A stretch of DNA of 64,000 nt from Planctomycetaceae bacterium. GTDB taxonomy: Bacteria > Planctomycetota > Planctomycetia > Pirellulales > UBA1268. The notes under the pieces were generated by a model. It searched no databases and had not been told where the DNA came from. It worked only from the letters and a program-made list of their open reading frames with translations. Made by a program: the position numbers and the translations under genes. How positions within the stretch are numbered: the first letter of the stretch is position 1; every line of letters starts with the position of its first letter. The DNA lies in contig CANHCU010000005.1 of the NCBI GenBank assembly GCA_947459185.1, forward strand, positions 1-64,000, written 5' to 3'. Below, piece after piece: positions 19,065 to 30,511 of this stretch.

Positions 19065-19919
19065 TTACAGGATGTCGGTGGGGGAGAAGCCGCGAGCGCG
19101 GAGGTCGCGGATCGCGAGGCCGCCCGTTCGCTTGGCGAGGCGACGGCCCGCGGCATCTCGCACGAGCGGCACGTGGCAGAACGCCGGCGCAGCCCAGCCG
19201 AGCGCCTCATAGAGCAAAAGCTGCCTCGCTGTGCTCGTGAGCAGATCCTCGCCGCGGACCACCTCTGCGATCTCCATCGCATGGTCGTCGGCCACCACTG
19301 CCAGTTCGTAAGCGGGAAGATCGTCCCGCCGCCAGACGACGAAGTCGCCGAAGTCCACGCCCGCCGTCCGCCGCACGCGGCCGGCCAAAGCGTCGTCGAA
19401 CTCGATCGTGCGACCGTCGGGCACGCGAAACCGCCAGGCGACGTTCCCCGGCGCGGCTGCACGATCCCACGCGGCCGGCCGCAGGCTCGTCGGAAAGATC
19501 GGCTCGGCATGCGCGTCGGCGCCTGCGATGGCATTCGCTTCTTCGGGCATCGGCTCGTGCGGCGCGGTGGCGGCCTCATCGACGTCGCGGCGGGAATGCG
19601 GGCTTGGGTAGATCACGCCCGCTGCCTCCAGCCGTCGCCAGATCTCCAGATACCAGGCAGTGCGTCCGCTCTGCCGATAGCTGGCGTGCGGCCCGCCGAT
19701 GTCGGGCCCCTCGGTCCATGCAAGCCCGAGCCAGCGGAGGTCTTCGATCGCCGCCTCGCAAAACTCCTCGCGGCACCGAGGCCGGTCGAGATCCTCGATC
19801 CGCAGCACGAGGCCAGCTGAGCCGGCCCGCGACGCTGCGACCGCGAACGTCCGCGCATGGCCAACGTGGAGGAAGCCGGTGGGCGTCGGTGCGAGTCGGC
19901 CGCGTCGATACTGAGCCAT
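19065..19919 (-). CDS. gluQRS: Glutamyl-Q tRNA(Asp) synthetase
   Basis: RGRLAPTPTGFLHVGHARTFAVA (HIGH-like), LRIEDLDRPRC, RRLAKRTGGLAIRDL (KMSKS-like), no anticodon-binding domain. Confidence 0.9.
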   Translation of the reverse strand: MAQYRRGRLAPTPTGFLHVGHARTFAVAASRAGSAGLVLRIEDLDRPRCREEFCEAAIEDLRWLGLAWTEGPDIGGPHASYRQSGRTAWYLEIWRRLEAAGVIYPSPHSRRDVDEAATAPHEPMPEEANAIAGADAHAEPIFPTSLRPAAWDRAAAPGNVAWRFRVPDGRTIEFDDALAGRVRRTAGVDFGDFVVWRRDDLPAYELAVVADDHAMEIAEVVRGEDLLTSTARQLLLYEALGWAAPAFCHVPLVRDAAGRRLAKRTGGLAIRDLRARGFSPTDIL

Positions 19920-19939
19920 GCAGGCGTTCCTCGCCGTTC

Positions 19940-20677
19940 CTACAGCAGCCACCAGTTGGCTGTCAGGAACACGTAGGTACCTAACGCCAGGTTTGTCATC
20001 GCATGAGCGAGAATCGTGTCGATCGGCCGACGGGTGGCCGCCGCGATGCCGGTGACGACGGCGAACCAGCCCACGGCGGCGACGCACTCCGAGGGATGCG
20101 ATGCCGCGGCGTAGAACAGGCAGGCCCCGACAGCCGGGAATGTCAGCATGCCAAACGGCACGGTCCAGAAATCCTCGCGGATGACATACCGCATCAGAAA
20201 TCCGCGTAGGAAGAGCTCCTCGATCAGTGGCACCACGGCGATCAGGCCGATCGCGCGGATGACGAAAAATGCCCAGGAACCTCCCGGGCCCGCGGTGAGA
20301 TCAGCGAAGGGGTTGAACCCCGCCCGCGCGGCCGTGCCCCCAGTCCAGCCGGCCTCGCGTTGGAGCGACGCGAGCACGATCCACGGCACGACGAGTGCTA
20401 GCCCCACCAGCGGCGGCCACCAACTCGGCCGGCCCAGCCAGCGGCGGATGGGCGTCCACGAGCGGGCGACCGCGAACAGCGTGGCGACGATTCGCAGGCT
20501 GTAGATGACGGGATAGGCCGAGAACGGGATTCCCAGGACCCCGGCCAGTCCTTCCCCGCTGCGGGTGGGCTCAAGCAGTCCAGCTGCCAAAAATACGATA
20601 AACGGGACGACACAGGCCTCCCACGGCCGGTCCGGGCCCTCGTTGTGCACGGCTGGCGAAGCGTCTAGTTGCTGCAT
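19940..20677 (-). CDS. CPBP family intramembrane glutamic endopeptidase
   Basis: VVPLIEELFLRGFLMRYV (EExxxR) and DTILAHAMTNLALG; multiple TM helices; start trimmed to MQQLDASP. Confidence 0.85.
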   Translation of the reverse strand: MQQLDASPAVHNEGPDRPWEACVVPFIVFLAAGLLEPTRSGEGLAGVLGIPFSAYPVIYSLRIVATLFAVARSWTPIRRWLGRPSWWPPLVGLALVVPWIVLASLQREAGWTGGTAARAGFNPFADLTAGPGGSWAFFVIRAIGLIAVVPLIEELFLRGFLMRYVIREDFWTVPFGMLTFPAVGACLFYAAASHPSECVAAVGWFAVVTGIAAATRRPIDTILAHAMTNLALGTYVFLTANWWLL

Positions 20678-20794
20678 GATGGTCGTGGTCTGTCGCGTTG
20701 GGGCCGGCTTGAGTATATTCCGTCCGGTCGACAGGCCTTTTTCCTGCCGATCCCTCCCCATTCCCGCCCTCCGTTCCCGAAGGTGTTTTCGTCC

Positions 20795-22885
<2,091 letters not shown>

Positions 22886-22937
22886 GTGGCAGCTGCCACG
22901 TCACTGGCGGTTGCCAAGGCGTGGCCGAGCGTGGCCG

Positions 22938-23756
22938 CTATTGCCACCTCGCGGCAATCCCGTCCCAGAGCGTGATCCGCGACTCCAGACATTCGCGGGC
23001 CGTCGCAGATGCCTCGGCCCAACGAGCCGGATCGTCTCCGCACAGCCGCGCGACGATTCGCCGGCAGACGGGGGCGTGCTTCTGGTCGTCGTGGGCGATG
23101 TGCCGCTCCAGGTAGAACCGAAACGGCACCCAGGCTGCCGGATCCTCGGCCGCCAGGGAGCAGACGAGGTGGCGGAACATGTCGGGAATGACGTCCTCGC
23201 GGCCATACGTAAAGGCGGCGACGATCCGGTGGGTAGAGCCCGACTGAATCACGTCGAATGAGCGACGCACGAAGTCGCAGGCCGGCGAAGGCCCACCACA
23301 CGCGGCGAGCGACTGCGAGAGCGTGCCGCCTTGGGCCAACAAGCCCAGCAGCCGTTCGATCGGCCCGGTATCGGCGGCCGCCTTCCGCATGCTCTGGAGG
23401 TAGAGCTCGAAGTGGGAAGCATGGCCGCCGTCGGGCAATTCGTCCGATTCCTCGTCGAGCACGATCTCGTTGACGAGCCGCCGAGCCTCGGGATCGGGCG
23501 TGGGCAGCCAGGGGATGCTGGTGCAGGTCAGCTTTTGCTGCATCGCCTTCAAGAGGCTCTGAAAATCCCAGACCGCGAAGACATGGTGCTCCATGAACAG
23601 CCGAAGCCGGTCCGGGCGGTCGATGAGTGAGTAGATCGGATGGTGGACGAGCCGCTCACGGGTCTCCCCGAGATCGATGGCACATTCGGTCCTGGGTGCT
23701 GGACACGGGGGCAGATCGGCAGCCATGGGGAGCGGTGGGGCATTCGTGGTGGGCAT
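22938..23756 (-). CDS. DUF3050 family protein (heme-oxygenase-like fold)
   Basis: LVHHPIYSLIDRPDRLRLFMEHHVFAVWDFQSLLKAMQQKLTCTSIPWLP, LDEESDE, RHIAHDDQKHAP. Start could be further upstream (23849). Confidence 0.78.
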   Translation of the reverse strand: MPTTNAPPLPMAADLPPCPAPRTECAIDLGETRERLVHHPIYSLIDRPDRLRLFMEHHVFAVWDFQSLLKAMQQKLTCTSIPWLPTPDPEARRLVNEIVLDEESDELPDGGHASHFELYLQSMRKAAADTGPIERLLGLLAQGGTLSQSLAACGGPSPACDFVRRSFDVIQSGSTHRIVAAFTYGREDVIPDMFRHLVCSLAAEDPAAWVPFRFYLERHIAHDDQKHAPVCRRIVARLCGDDPARWAEASATARECLESRITLWDGIAARWQ

Positions 23757-23918
23757 GGTGAAATGTCCGTTGGGGTGGTGGGCGAGGCTTGCTCTGCCTG
23801 CGTCTGTTGTAGTCGGCATCTGGCCGGTGGCGAATCGACTCTGGACCAAACCCCCAAAAACAGCGGCCCAGACGCTCGCTTCTCCGCCGAGCGGAGGCCT
23901 TCTGCTACCCTACCGATT

Positions 23919-25238
23919 ATGTATCGATCCGAGCCCCTCCCCCTGTCCATCTGGATCGTCAATCCCTTCGATGACATCCCCGGCGAGGGCCTGCCCCCGC
24001 TGCGGTATTGGTCGCTGGCCCGCGTGCTGGCCGGACGGGGCCACGACGTGACCTGGTGGACCGCGGCCTGGAGCCACCGTCGCAAGGCCCCCCGAGCCAC
24101 CCCGCTGCACACCCGTGACGACGAGGGATTTGCCGTCCGGCTGGTGGCGGTGCGGCCCTACACGAAAAACGTCTCCCTGGCCCGCCTGGCCAGCCACCGC
24201 GACTTCGGCCGCACATTCGAGCGGCTGGCCAACGAATCGATCGCATCGGGCCAGCTCGATCGTCCCGACGTCATTCTCGCCAGCCTGCCACCTCTGGAAG
24301 GACCGGAGGCCGCAGCGCGTCTCGCAAAACGCCTCGACGCCAATCTGGTGGTGGACCTGATGGACGTCTGGCCCGAGACGTTCGAGCGGCTCCTGCCCGG
24401 TCCAAAGTGGCTCCGCAAGGCGCTCTATCCCCTGCTCTTTGGCCGCATGGCGGCGCGGCGGCGGGCCCTGCTCGAGGGTGCCGACGCGGTCTCGTCATCT
24501 GCGCACGGCTATCTGACCGCCATGCCGGAGGCCACGGCCGGCGACAAGCCCCGGCACGTCTGTCATCTCGGGGCCTGGTTGGCCGAGTTTGCCGGGCCGC
24601 CGCGAGTGATCGACGAGGTTCCAAACACGGACGCTGCTGCGGCCCCTGCCGACCAGCCGGCCTCGGCCGCTCCACCGCTCGCCTGCGTCTATTCTGGCAC
24701 GCTCGAGTCGGGCCAGGATCTCGACACGCTCCTCGCCGCCGCGCGGCTTCTCTCCGCGCAGGGCGTCGCGGCCACGCTCCATGTGGCCGGCACCGGGCGG
24801 CTGGAATCGAGCCTGCGGACGGCGGCCGAGACCATCCGCGGATCATGTTCGCTGCGGGTACACGGTCTGCTCGACCGCGGCGCGTACGTGCGGCTGTTGT
24901 CAGAGTGCGACGTCGGCCTGGTGCTCGTGAAGCCGGAGTCGCTCGTGGCGGTGCCCTACAAGGTGTGCGACTATACCGCCGCCGGACTGGCACTGGTCAA
25001 CTCACTCCCCGGCGAACTGGAGCAGTTCGTATCGGACTATCGGGCAGGCATGCCGTACACCGCCGGCAGCGGGGATTCGCTCGCGCGTGCCATCGCCTTG
25101 CTGGCCGGCGATCGGCATCGGCTGCTCGAGATGCGGCAGGGATCCCGCAAGCTGGCAGAGTCGGAGTTTGACCGCGAAAAGACCTATGCTCGGTTCGCGG
25201 ACTGGCTCGAGGGGATCTCGCGAGGAAGTCAGGGCTGA
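23919..25238 (+). CDS. Glycosyltransferase family 4 protein (WbuB-like)
   Basis: WIVNPFDDIPGEGLPPLRYWSLARVLAGRGHDVTWWTA, two Rossmann-like halves, YSGTLESGQDLDTLL, KVCDYTAAGLALV. Confidence 0.85.
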   Translation: MYRSEPLPLSIWIVNPFDDIPGEGLPPLRYWSLARVLAGRGHDVTWWTAAWSHRRKAPRATPLHTRDDEGFAVRLVAVRPYTKNVSLARLASHRDFGRTFERLANESIASGQLDRPDVILASLPPLEGPEAAARLAKRLDANLVVDLMDVWPETFERLLPGPKWLRKALYPLLFGRMAARRRALLEGADAVSSSAHGYLTAMPEATAGDKPRHVCHLGAWLAEFAGPPRVIDEVPNTDAAAAPADQPASAAPPLACVYSGTLESGQDLDTLLAAARLLSAQGVAATLHVAGTGRLESSLRTAAETIRGSCSLRVHGLLDRGAYVRLLSECDVGLVLVKPESLVAVPYKVCDYTAAGLALVNSLPGELEQFVSDYRAGMPYTAGSGDSLARAIALLAGDRHRLLEMRQGSRKLAESEFDREKTYARFADWLEGISRGSQG

Positions 25239-25315
25239 CCTCGGCCGTTGAATAGTCGTCTGGAAATAGTTGTCTGGATTTTTAGCACGGTCGATCGGGA
25301 GGGGAGTTCATTTCC

Positions 25316-26845
25316 ATGGCGCGTGCACCATCGGTTTCAGAGCCGCCGCAGACGCTCTGGCAGTCGCTCTCCCATCTCGGACCAGGGATCATCCTCGCCA
25401 GTTCCATCGTGGGCAGCGGCGAGCTGATCGCCACGACCATCGTCGGTGCCGAAGCGGGATTCGTACTGCTTTGGCTGATCATCCTGGGATGTGCCATCAA
25501 GGTGGCGGCCCAGATCGAGATCGGTCGCACGACGCTGACGTGGGGCCGCACGCCGCTCGACGCCTTCAATCGCGTCCCAGGTCCCCGGTTCGCAGGCCTG
25601 GGCTGGATCTACTGGGCCTGGGTGGTCATGACCGCACTCGTCGTCGTACAGCAAGGAGGGATCCTCGCCGGAGTGGCGCAGTCGCTCGCGGGCGGCCTGC
25701 CCATCACGGCGGCCGGCCGCGAGTGGAACCGGCTGCACGACGAGGCTGCCGACATGTTCGTGGCGGAGGCGGCCGTTCGGCGGCGGGGTGATGCCGCGGA
25801 GGCAGACACGCTCAAGGCCCGCCTCGACACGGTTACCCGCGAGATGAACGCGTTGCCGGCGCCCACCGACGAGACGATCTGGGCCGTCATCACGGGGGTC
25901 GTCACAGCGGGACTGCTGGCAATCGGTCGCTACCGCCTCATCGAGCGGGTGTCGATCCTGCTTGTCGGCACCTTCACGCTCGTCACGCTGCTGGCCCTCG
26001 CGTTGCTCCAGTACGACCCGGTGTGGGCGATCACTTCAGGCGACATCATCAGCGGCCTGATCCCCTCGATTCCGCCCGCGGTGGGCGGACGGTCGCCCCT
26101 GGTGACGGCGTTGGCCACGATCGGCATCATCGGCGTGGGTGCCAGCGAACTGATGGTCTATCCCTATTGGTGCCTCGAGAAGGGCTACGGTAAGGCCGTC
26201 GGACCGCGAGACGATTCGCCCGCCTGGGCCGCCCGCGCCCGCGGCTGGATGAAGGTGATGCAACTCGACGCGTGGGGATCGATGATCGTCTACACGACCG
26301 TCACGATCTGCTTCTACCTCCTCGGCGCCGCCACGCTCGGCCGGCTCGGCCTCCGACCTGCCGGCGGTGAGATGGTCCGCACGCTGGGCGCCATGTATGC
26401 GCCGGTGTTTGGCGAGTGGGCGCGGGGTGTCTTTCTGATCGGGGCGTTCGCCGTTCTCTACTCGACGCTCTTCGTGGCCGCGGCGGGCAACGCCAGGATG
26501 GTGGTCGATGGCTTGATCCTGGCCGGTCGGCTGCCGTCGGACGATGCCTCGCGGGCCGCCTGGTCCCGGCGGCTCTCGGTGGCATGGCCGCTGGTGGCGC
26601 TCGTGCTCGCGCTGATCATCCGCGAACCGGTGGCGATGGTGCTCGCCAGCGGGATCGTCCAGGCCATTATGCTGGCGGCCCTCGGTGTCGCCGTGCTCTA
26701 TTTCCGCCACCGTGACTTCGATCCCCGGCTCGCGCCGTCGCGGGCCTGGGATCTGCTGCTGTGGGTCTGCTCAGCCGGATTCATCATGCTTGGAATGTGG
26801 ACGTTGTGGCAAAAGGCTGCCGCCATCCTGAAGTCGATCGTCTAG
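25316..26845 (+). CDS. Nramp-related membrane transporter (divergent)
   Basis: LGPGIILASSIVGSGELIATTIVGAEAGF and IGIIGVGASELMVYPYWCLEKGYGKAVG; about 11 TM; lacks canonical DPGN and MPH motifs. Confidence 0.72.
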   Translation: MARAPSVSEPPQTLWQSLSHLGPGIILASSIVGSGELIATTIVGAEAGFVLLWLIILGCAIKVAAQIEIGRTTLTWGRTPLDAFNRVPGPRFAGLGWIYWAWVVMTALVVVQQGGILAGVAQSLAGGLPITAAGREWNRLHDEAADMFVAEAAVRRRGDAAEADTLKARLDTVTREMNALPAPTDETIWAVITGVVTAGLLAIGRYRLIERVSILLVGTFTLVTLLALALLQYDPVWAITSGDIISGLIPSIPPAVGGRSPLVTALATIGIIGVGASELMVYPYWCLEKGYGKAVGPRDDSPAWAARARGWMKVMQLDAWGSMIVYTTVTICFYLLGAATLGRLGLRPAGGEMVRTLGAMYAPVFGEWARGVFLIGAFAVLYSTLFVAAAGNARMVVDGLILAGRLPSDDASRAAWSRRLSVAWPLVALVLALIIREPVAMVLASGIVQAIMLAALGVAVLYFRHRDFDPRLAPSRAWDLLLWVCSAGFIMLGMWTLWQKAAAILKSIV

Positions 26846-26897
26846 CGGTTCACGGAGTCGGTCTATAATGCGGTGACTGCTTCCGAGGACTTCCGCC

Positions 26898-27896
26898 ATG
26901 CCAATCTCTCGCCGTGACTTTCTGCTTGCCGGCTCAGCCGGCACATGCCTGGCCGCCGCTGGCATGCCCTCTTCGGCAAACGCCGCGCCTCCGCGGTCGC
27001 GCCGCCTGCGGATCGCGCACCTCACCGACATCCATCTCCAGCCAGAACTCCAGGCTGCCCGCGGTCTTGCGACCTGCTTCGCGCATGTACAGACGCGGCC
27101 GGTCGCCGCCAGTGGTGGCGTGGCGGGCGATGGGGGCGACGGCAGCCCGCCCGATCTGATCATCACCGGTGGCGATACGATCATGGACGCCTTCGAGGCC
27201 GACATGGCCCGCACGAAACTGCAGTGGGAACTGTGGCGGAAGGTGAAGGCCGACCACTGCGGAATCGAGATACACAGCGTCGTGGGCAACCATGATGTCT
27301 GGGGCTGGGCCCACGCGAAGGCCGGCACGACCGGCGACGAGCCGCTCTATGGGAAGCGTTGGGTGTGTGACGAATTCGGACGCGATCTGCCTTACACGAG
27401 CTTCGATCGCGGCGGCTGGCACATCGTGCTGATCGACAGCATCTTTCCCGATGAACAGCGATATATCGGCCGGCTGGACGAAGCCCAGTGGGACTGGCTG
27501 GAACGCGATCTGGCGGCCATCGATCCGGCGACGCCGGTGATCCTCTTCTCGCACATGCCGATTCTGTCCGCCACGCCGCTGGCGGTGGCGGGGCCATCGG
27601 CGCCGGGGACCACTGGCATCCAGGTGCCGGGCAAGTTCATGCACGTTGACGGCGACCGCTTTCAAAACTTGTTTGCCCGGCGTCGCAATATCAAGGCCTG
27701 CGCCTCCGGCCACATGCACCTCATCGAGCAACTCGACTATCAGGGTGTGCGGTACCTCTGCAACGGCGCGGTATCGGCCGGGTGGTGGAAGGGCCGAAAC
27801 CGCGACACCGATTTCGGCTATGCGGTCGTCGATCTGTTTGATGACGGCACTGTCGAACGTCGCTACGTGCCCTACGGTTGGGCGGCGGCAACGTGA
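26898..27896 (+). CDS. Calcineurin-like metallophosphoesterase, Tat-type signal
   Basis: SRRDFLLAGSAGTCLAAA; HLTDIHLQ, ITGGDTIMD, VVGNHDVWGW, FSHMPI, SGHMHL. Confidence 0.93.
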   Translation: MPISRRDFLLAGSAGTCLAAAGMPSSANAAPPRSRRLRIAHLTDIHLQPELQAARGLATCFAHVQTRPVAASGGVAGDGGDGSPPDLIITGGDTIMDAFEADMARTKLQWELWRKVKADHCGIEIHSVVGNHDVWGWAHAKAGTTGDEPLYGKRWVCDEFGRDLPYTSFDRGGWHIVLIDSIFPDEQRYIGRLDEAQWDWLERDLAAIDPATPVILFSHMPILSATPLAVAGPSAPGTTGIQVPGKFMHVDGDRFQNLFARRRNIKACASGHMHLIEQLDYQGVRYLCNGAVSAGWWKGRNRDTDFGYAVVDLFDDGTVERRYVPYGWAAAT

Positions 27897-28897
27897 GCGG
27901 GACCAACAGCGGGGCTCCGGCGGTGGTCGTCGAGGCACGCCCGACCATCAGGCTGAAGTTCGTCGGCTTTTGGGACGGCTTCGACACACACGACAACTTC
28001 TTCACGCGGCTGCTGGGCCGACGGTACCACCTCGAACTCTGCGACGATCCGGACTTCGTTATCTTCTCGTATGTCGGCGAGCGGCGACGGGACTATCGCC
28101 GCTGGAACTGCCTGCGGATCTTCTACACAGGTGAGAACATCCCGCCCGACTGGAGCGCGTGCGACTGGGCGTTTTCGTTCGAACACACGGCCCATCCCCG
28201 CCATTTTCGCATGCCCCATTGGCCGTTCTATGTCGATCCGATGGCGCTCGTGAAGCCGCCCGACCATAATCCAGCCGCTGTTCTGGCCGGCAAGCAACGC
28301 TTCTGCGCGTTCGTTGTCTCCAATCCGCTGTGTCGGACTCGAAACGACTTTTTCAGAAGACTCTCCCGCTACAAGCCCGTTGACTCCGGTGGCAAGGTGC
28401 TCAACACGCTCGGGCACCGGGTGGGGGACAAGCAGGCCTTCTTGCGCGACTACAAGTTCACGATCGCCTTTGAGAACGAGTCGCACCCGGGCTACACCAC
28501 GGAAAAGATCGTCGAACCGATGCTGGCCAACTCGATTCCGATCTACTGGGGCGACCCCCTCGTGGGCCGAGACTTCGACACACGGAGTTTTCTCTCGGCG
28601 CACGATTCCCCCTCGCTCGACGACCTCGTTGAACGGGTGATCGAAGTGGACCGCAACCCCGCCCTCCATCTCGAGCTGCTCAGCCGTCCGTGGTTTCGCG
28701 ACAACCGGGTGCCGGCCTGTGCCGACAGCAGGCAGATCCTCGACCAGTTCACGCGTATCTTCTCCACGCCCGTCGCACCAGTCGCCCGCAGTCGCAGCGT
28801 CAACCACCTGCTGGGCATCGACCGCCTGCCCGCGGAGGTGGCGAGCCTCCAACGGCGGATCCGCCGGAAATACTGGAAAATCACCCGCAACGCCTGA
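27893..28897 (+). CDS. Glycosyltransferase family 10 (fucosyltransferase-like)
   Basis: RIFYTGENIPPDWSACDWAFSFEH, YKFTIAFENESHPGYTTEKIVEPMLANSIPIYWGDP (GT10 signature); GTGA overlap with the upstream gene. Confidence 0.9.
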   Translation: MSGTNSGAPAVVVEARPTIRLKFVGFWDGFDTHDNFFTRLLGRRYHLELCDDPDFVIFSYVGERRRDYRRWNCLRIFYTGENIPPDWSACDWAFSFEHTAHPRHFRMPHWPFYVDPMALVKPPDHNPAAVLAGKQRFCAFVVSNPLCRTRNDFFRRLSRYKPVDSGGKVLNTLGHRVGDKQAFLRDYKFTIAFENESHPGYTTEKIVEPMLANSIPIYWGDPLVGRDFDTRSFLSAHDSPSLDDLVERVIEVDRNPALHLELLSRPWFRDNRVPACADSRQILDQFTRIFSTPVAPVARSRSVNHLLGIDRLPAEVASLQRRIRRKYWKITRNA

Positions 28898-28962
28898 ACA
28901 TGTGGGCGATTGCCTGCTTGGCCGGCATGACGCATACTCCCTCACCCGAGGAGGATCAACCC

Positions 28963-30507
28963 ATGACAGCTTCCGGTTATGTCACCGACGTCGCGTATGT
29001 TCCAGGCTTCTACCCGCAGATGTCGCCTGTCGCGATGCGGTATGTCGCCGCGCTCAACGGCGTCGTGCCGCCCAGCACCGTAGACGGCTTCCGCTTTCTC
29101 GAACTCGGCTGTGGCCTCGGCCGCTGCTTTACCACGCTCGCCGCCGCCCACCCCCGCGGTGAGTTCGTGGGCGTGGATCTGAATCCCGACCACACCGCGG
29201 CCGCTGCCCGCGACATCGCCGCGGGTAAACTCGCAAACGCGCGGGTCATCACAGCCGATTTCGGCCATCTGCCGACCGATCTGGGCTCGTTTGATTTTCT
29301 GGCGTTGCATGGTGTCTATAGCTGGGTGGCACCGAGCGTGCGCGAGGAGCTTCTGGCGATCGCCCGCGAACGGCTCGCTCCCGGCGGTTTGCTGCTGGTG
29401 AGCTACAACGCCATGCCTGGCTGGGCGCATCTGCAGCCAATCCGCGGCATCCTGCGGCAGTATGCCGCGTTGCGACAGGGCGACAGCGAGCAGCGGGTCA
29501 GGGACGCGGTGGCCTATCTCGTCTTCATGCGGGAGAAGCAGGCAAGATACTTCGAGGACAATCCCCGCGCCGCCGCCTACGTTGATGCCCTGCTGCAACA
29601 GGATCCCCGGTACCTCGTTCACGAATATATGAACGAGCACTGGACCAGCTTCTACTTTGCCGAGGTGGCAGGGGCATTTGGGCAGGAAGGACTCTCCTTC
29701 GTCGGCAGCCTGCCGGTGTTCACCAATTTCTGGGACCTCTGCGTGCGGCCGGAGTTTCAGGAACTATTTCGGACAACGACGAACCGGCTCGTTACCGAGG
29801 CCCACAAGGATTTCTGTGCTAACACGGCATTCCGCTGGGACATCTACGCGAAGTCGCCGCGACTGATGCGCGACTTGGGCGCGAGATTGCAGGAGGTGGA
29901 CGATCTCCACTACCGCGTCGCGAGGCCAGACATTGCGCTGCCCTACCAGGCGAATCTGGGCGTCGTCACCTCGACCGTGCAGGGACCGCTCTACCAGTCG
30001 CTGCTGGGGATTCTGGGGAGCCGGAGCCTGCGACTCTCCGAGATCGTGGCGGCCGAGGAACTGCGTGGCACGCCGCCGGCCGACATCGTCCGGGCCGTCG
30101 ATGCGGGCGTGGCCATGGGCATGTTTGACATCACCGCCGGAGCGATCGGGGAGGCCCCTGCGGCTCCGGCAGATGCGATCTCGATTACAAGCCCGTTCAA
30201 CCGCGCCCTGCTCGAGACCGATTCGTTGGGCGGCCGGTCGCTGGCGCTGGCCAGCACGCTCACCGGCACCGGTCACTCGGTCGGCGATCTCGATGCGGCG
30301 ATCCTCCACGAACTCTCCGCACGCGGCCGCGATGGGCTGGCCTCACGGGTGGCGAAGCGGCTGGAAGCGAGCGGCCGCACGCTCCAGCAGAACGGCCAGC
30401 CCGTCAACGACGCTACCAAGCGGAGCCAACTCGTCGAGGAGGCATGTCAGGCATTTATCCGCATGAGCCTGCCCGAACTGGTTCGCCTGGGCATCGTGAC
30501 GGCGTAA
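28963..30507 (+). CDS. Class I SAM-dependent methyltransferase with methyltransferase regulatory domain
   Basis: FRFLELGCGLGRCFTTLAAAHPRGEFVGVDLNPDH; regulatory region VFMREKQARYFEDNPRAAAYVDALLQQDPRYLVHEYMNEHWTSFYFAEVA; gaggagga upstream of ATG 28963. Confidence 0.88.
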   Translation: MTASGYVTDVAYVPGFYPQMSPVAMRYVAALNGVVPPSTVDGFRFLELGCGLGRCFTTLAAAHPRGEFVGVDLNPDHTAAAARDIAAGKLANARVITADFGHLPTDLGSFDFLALHGVYSWVAPSVREELLAIARERLAPGGLLLVSYNAMPGWAHLQPIRGILRQYAALRQGDSEQRVRDAVAYLVFMREKQARYFEDNPRAAAYVDALLQQDPRYLVHEYMNEHWTSFYFAEVAGAFGQEGLSFVGSLPVFTNFWDLCVRPEFQELFRTTTNRLVTEAHKDFCANTAFRWDIYAKSPRLMRDLGARLQEVDDLHYRVARPDIALPYQANLGVVTSTVQGPLYQSLLGILGSRSLRLSEIVAAEELRGTPPADIVRAVDAGVAMGMFDITAGAIGEAPAAPADAISITSPFNRALLETDSLGGRSLALASTLTGTGHSVGDLDAAILHELSARGRDGLASRVAKRLEASGRTLQQNGQPVNDATKRSQLVEEACQAFIRMSLPELVRLGIVTA

Positions 30508-30511
30508 TGCC

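Noticed and set aside
28690-28962. Start of the methyltransferase ORF inside the GT10 gene
   Set aside because: A Shine-Dalgarno-like gaggagga precedes ATG 28963 and homology begins there.
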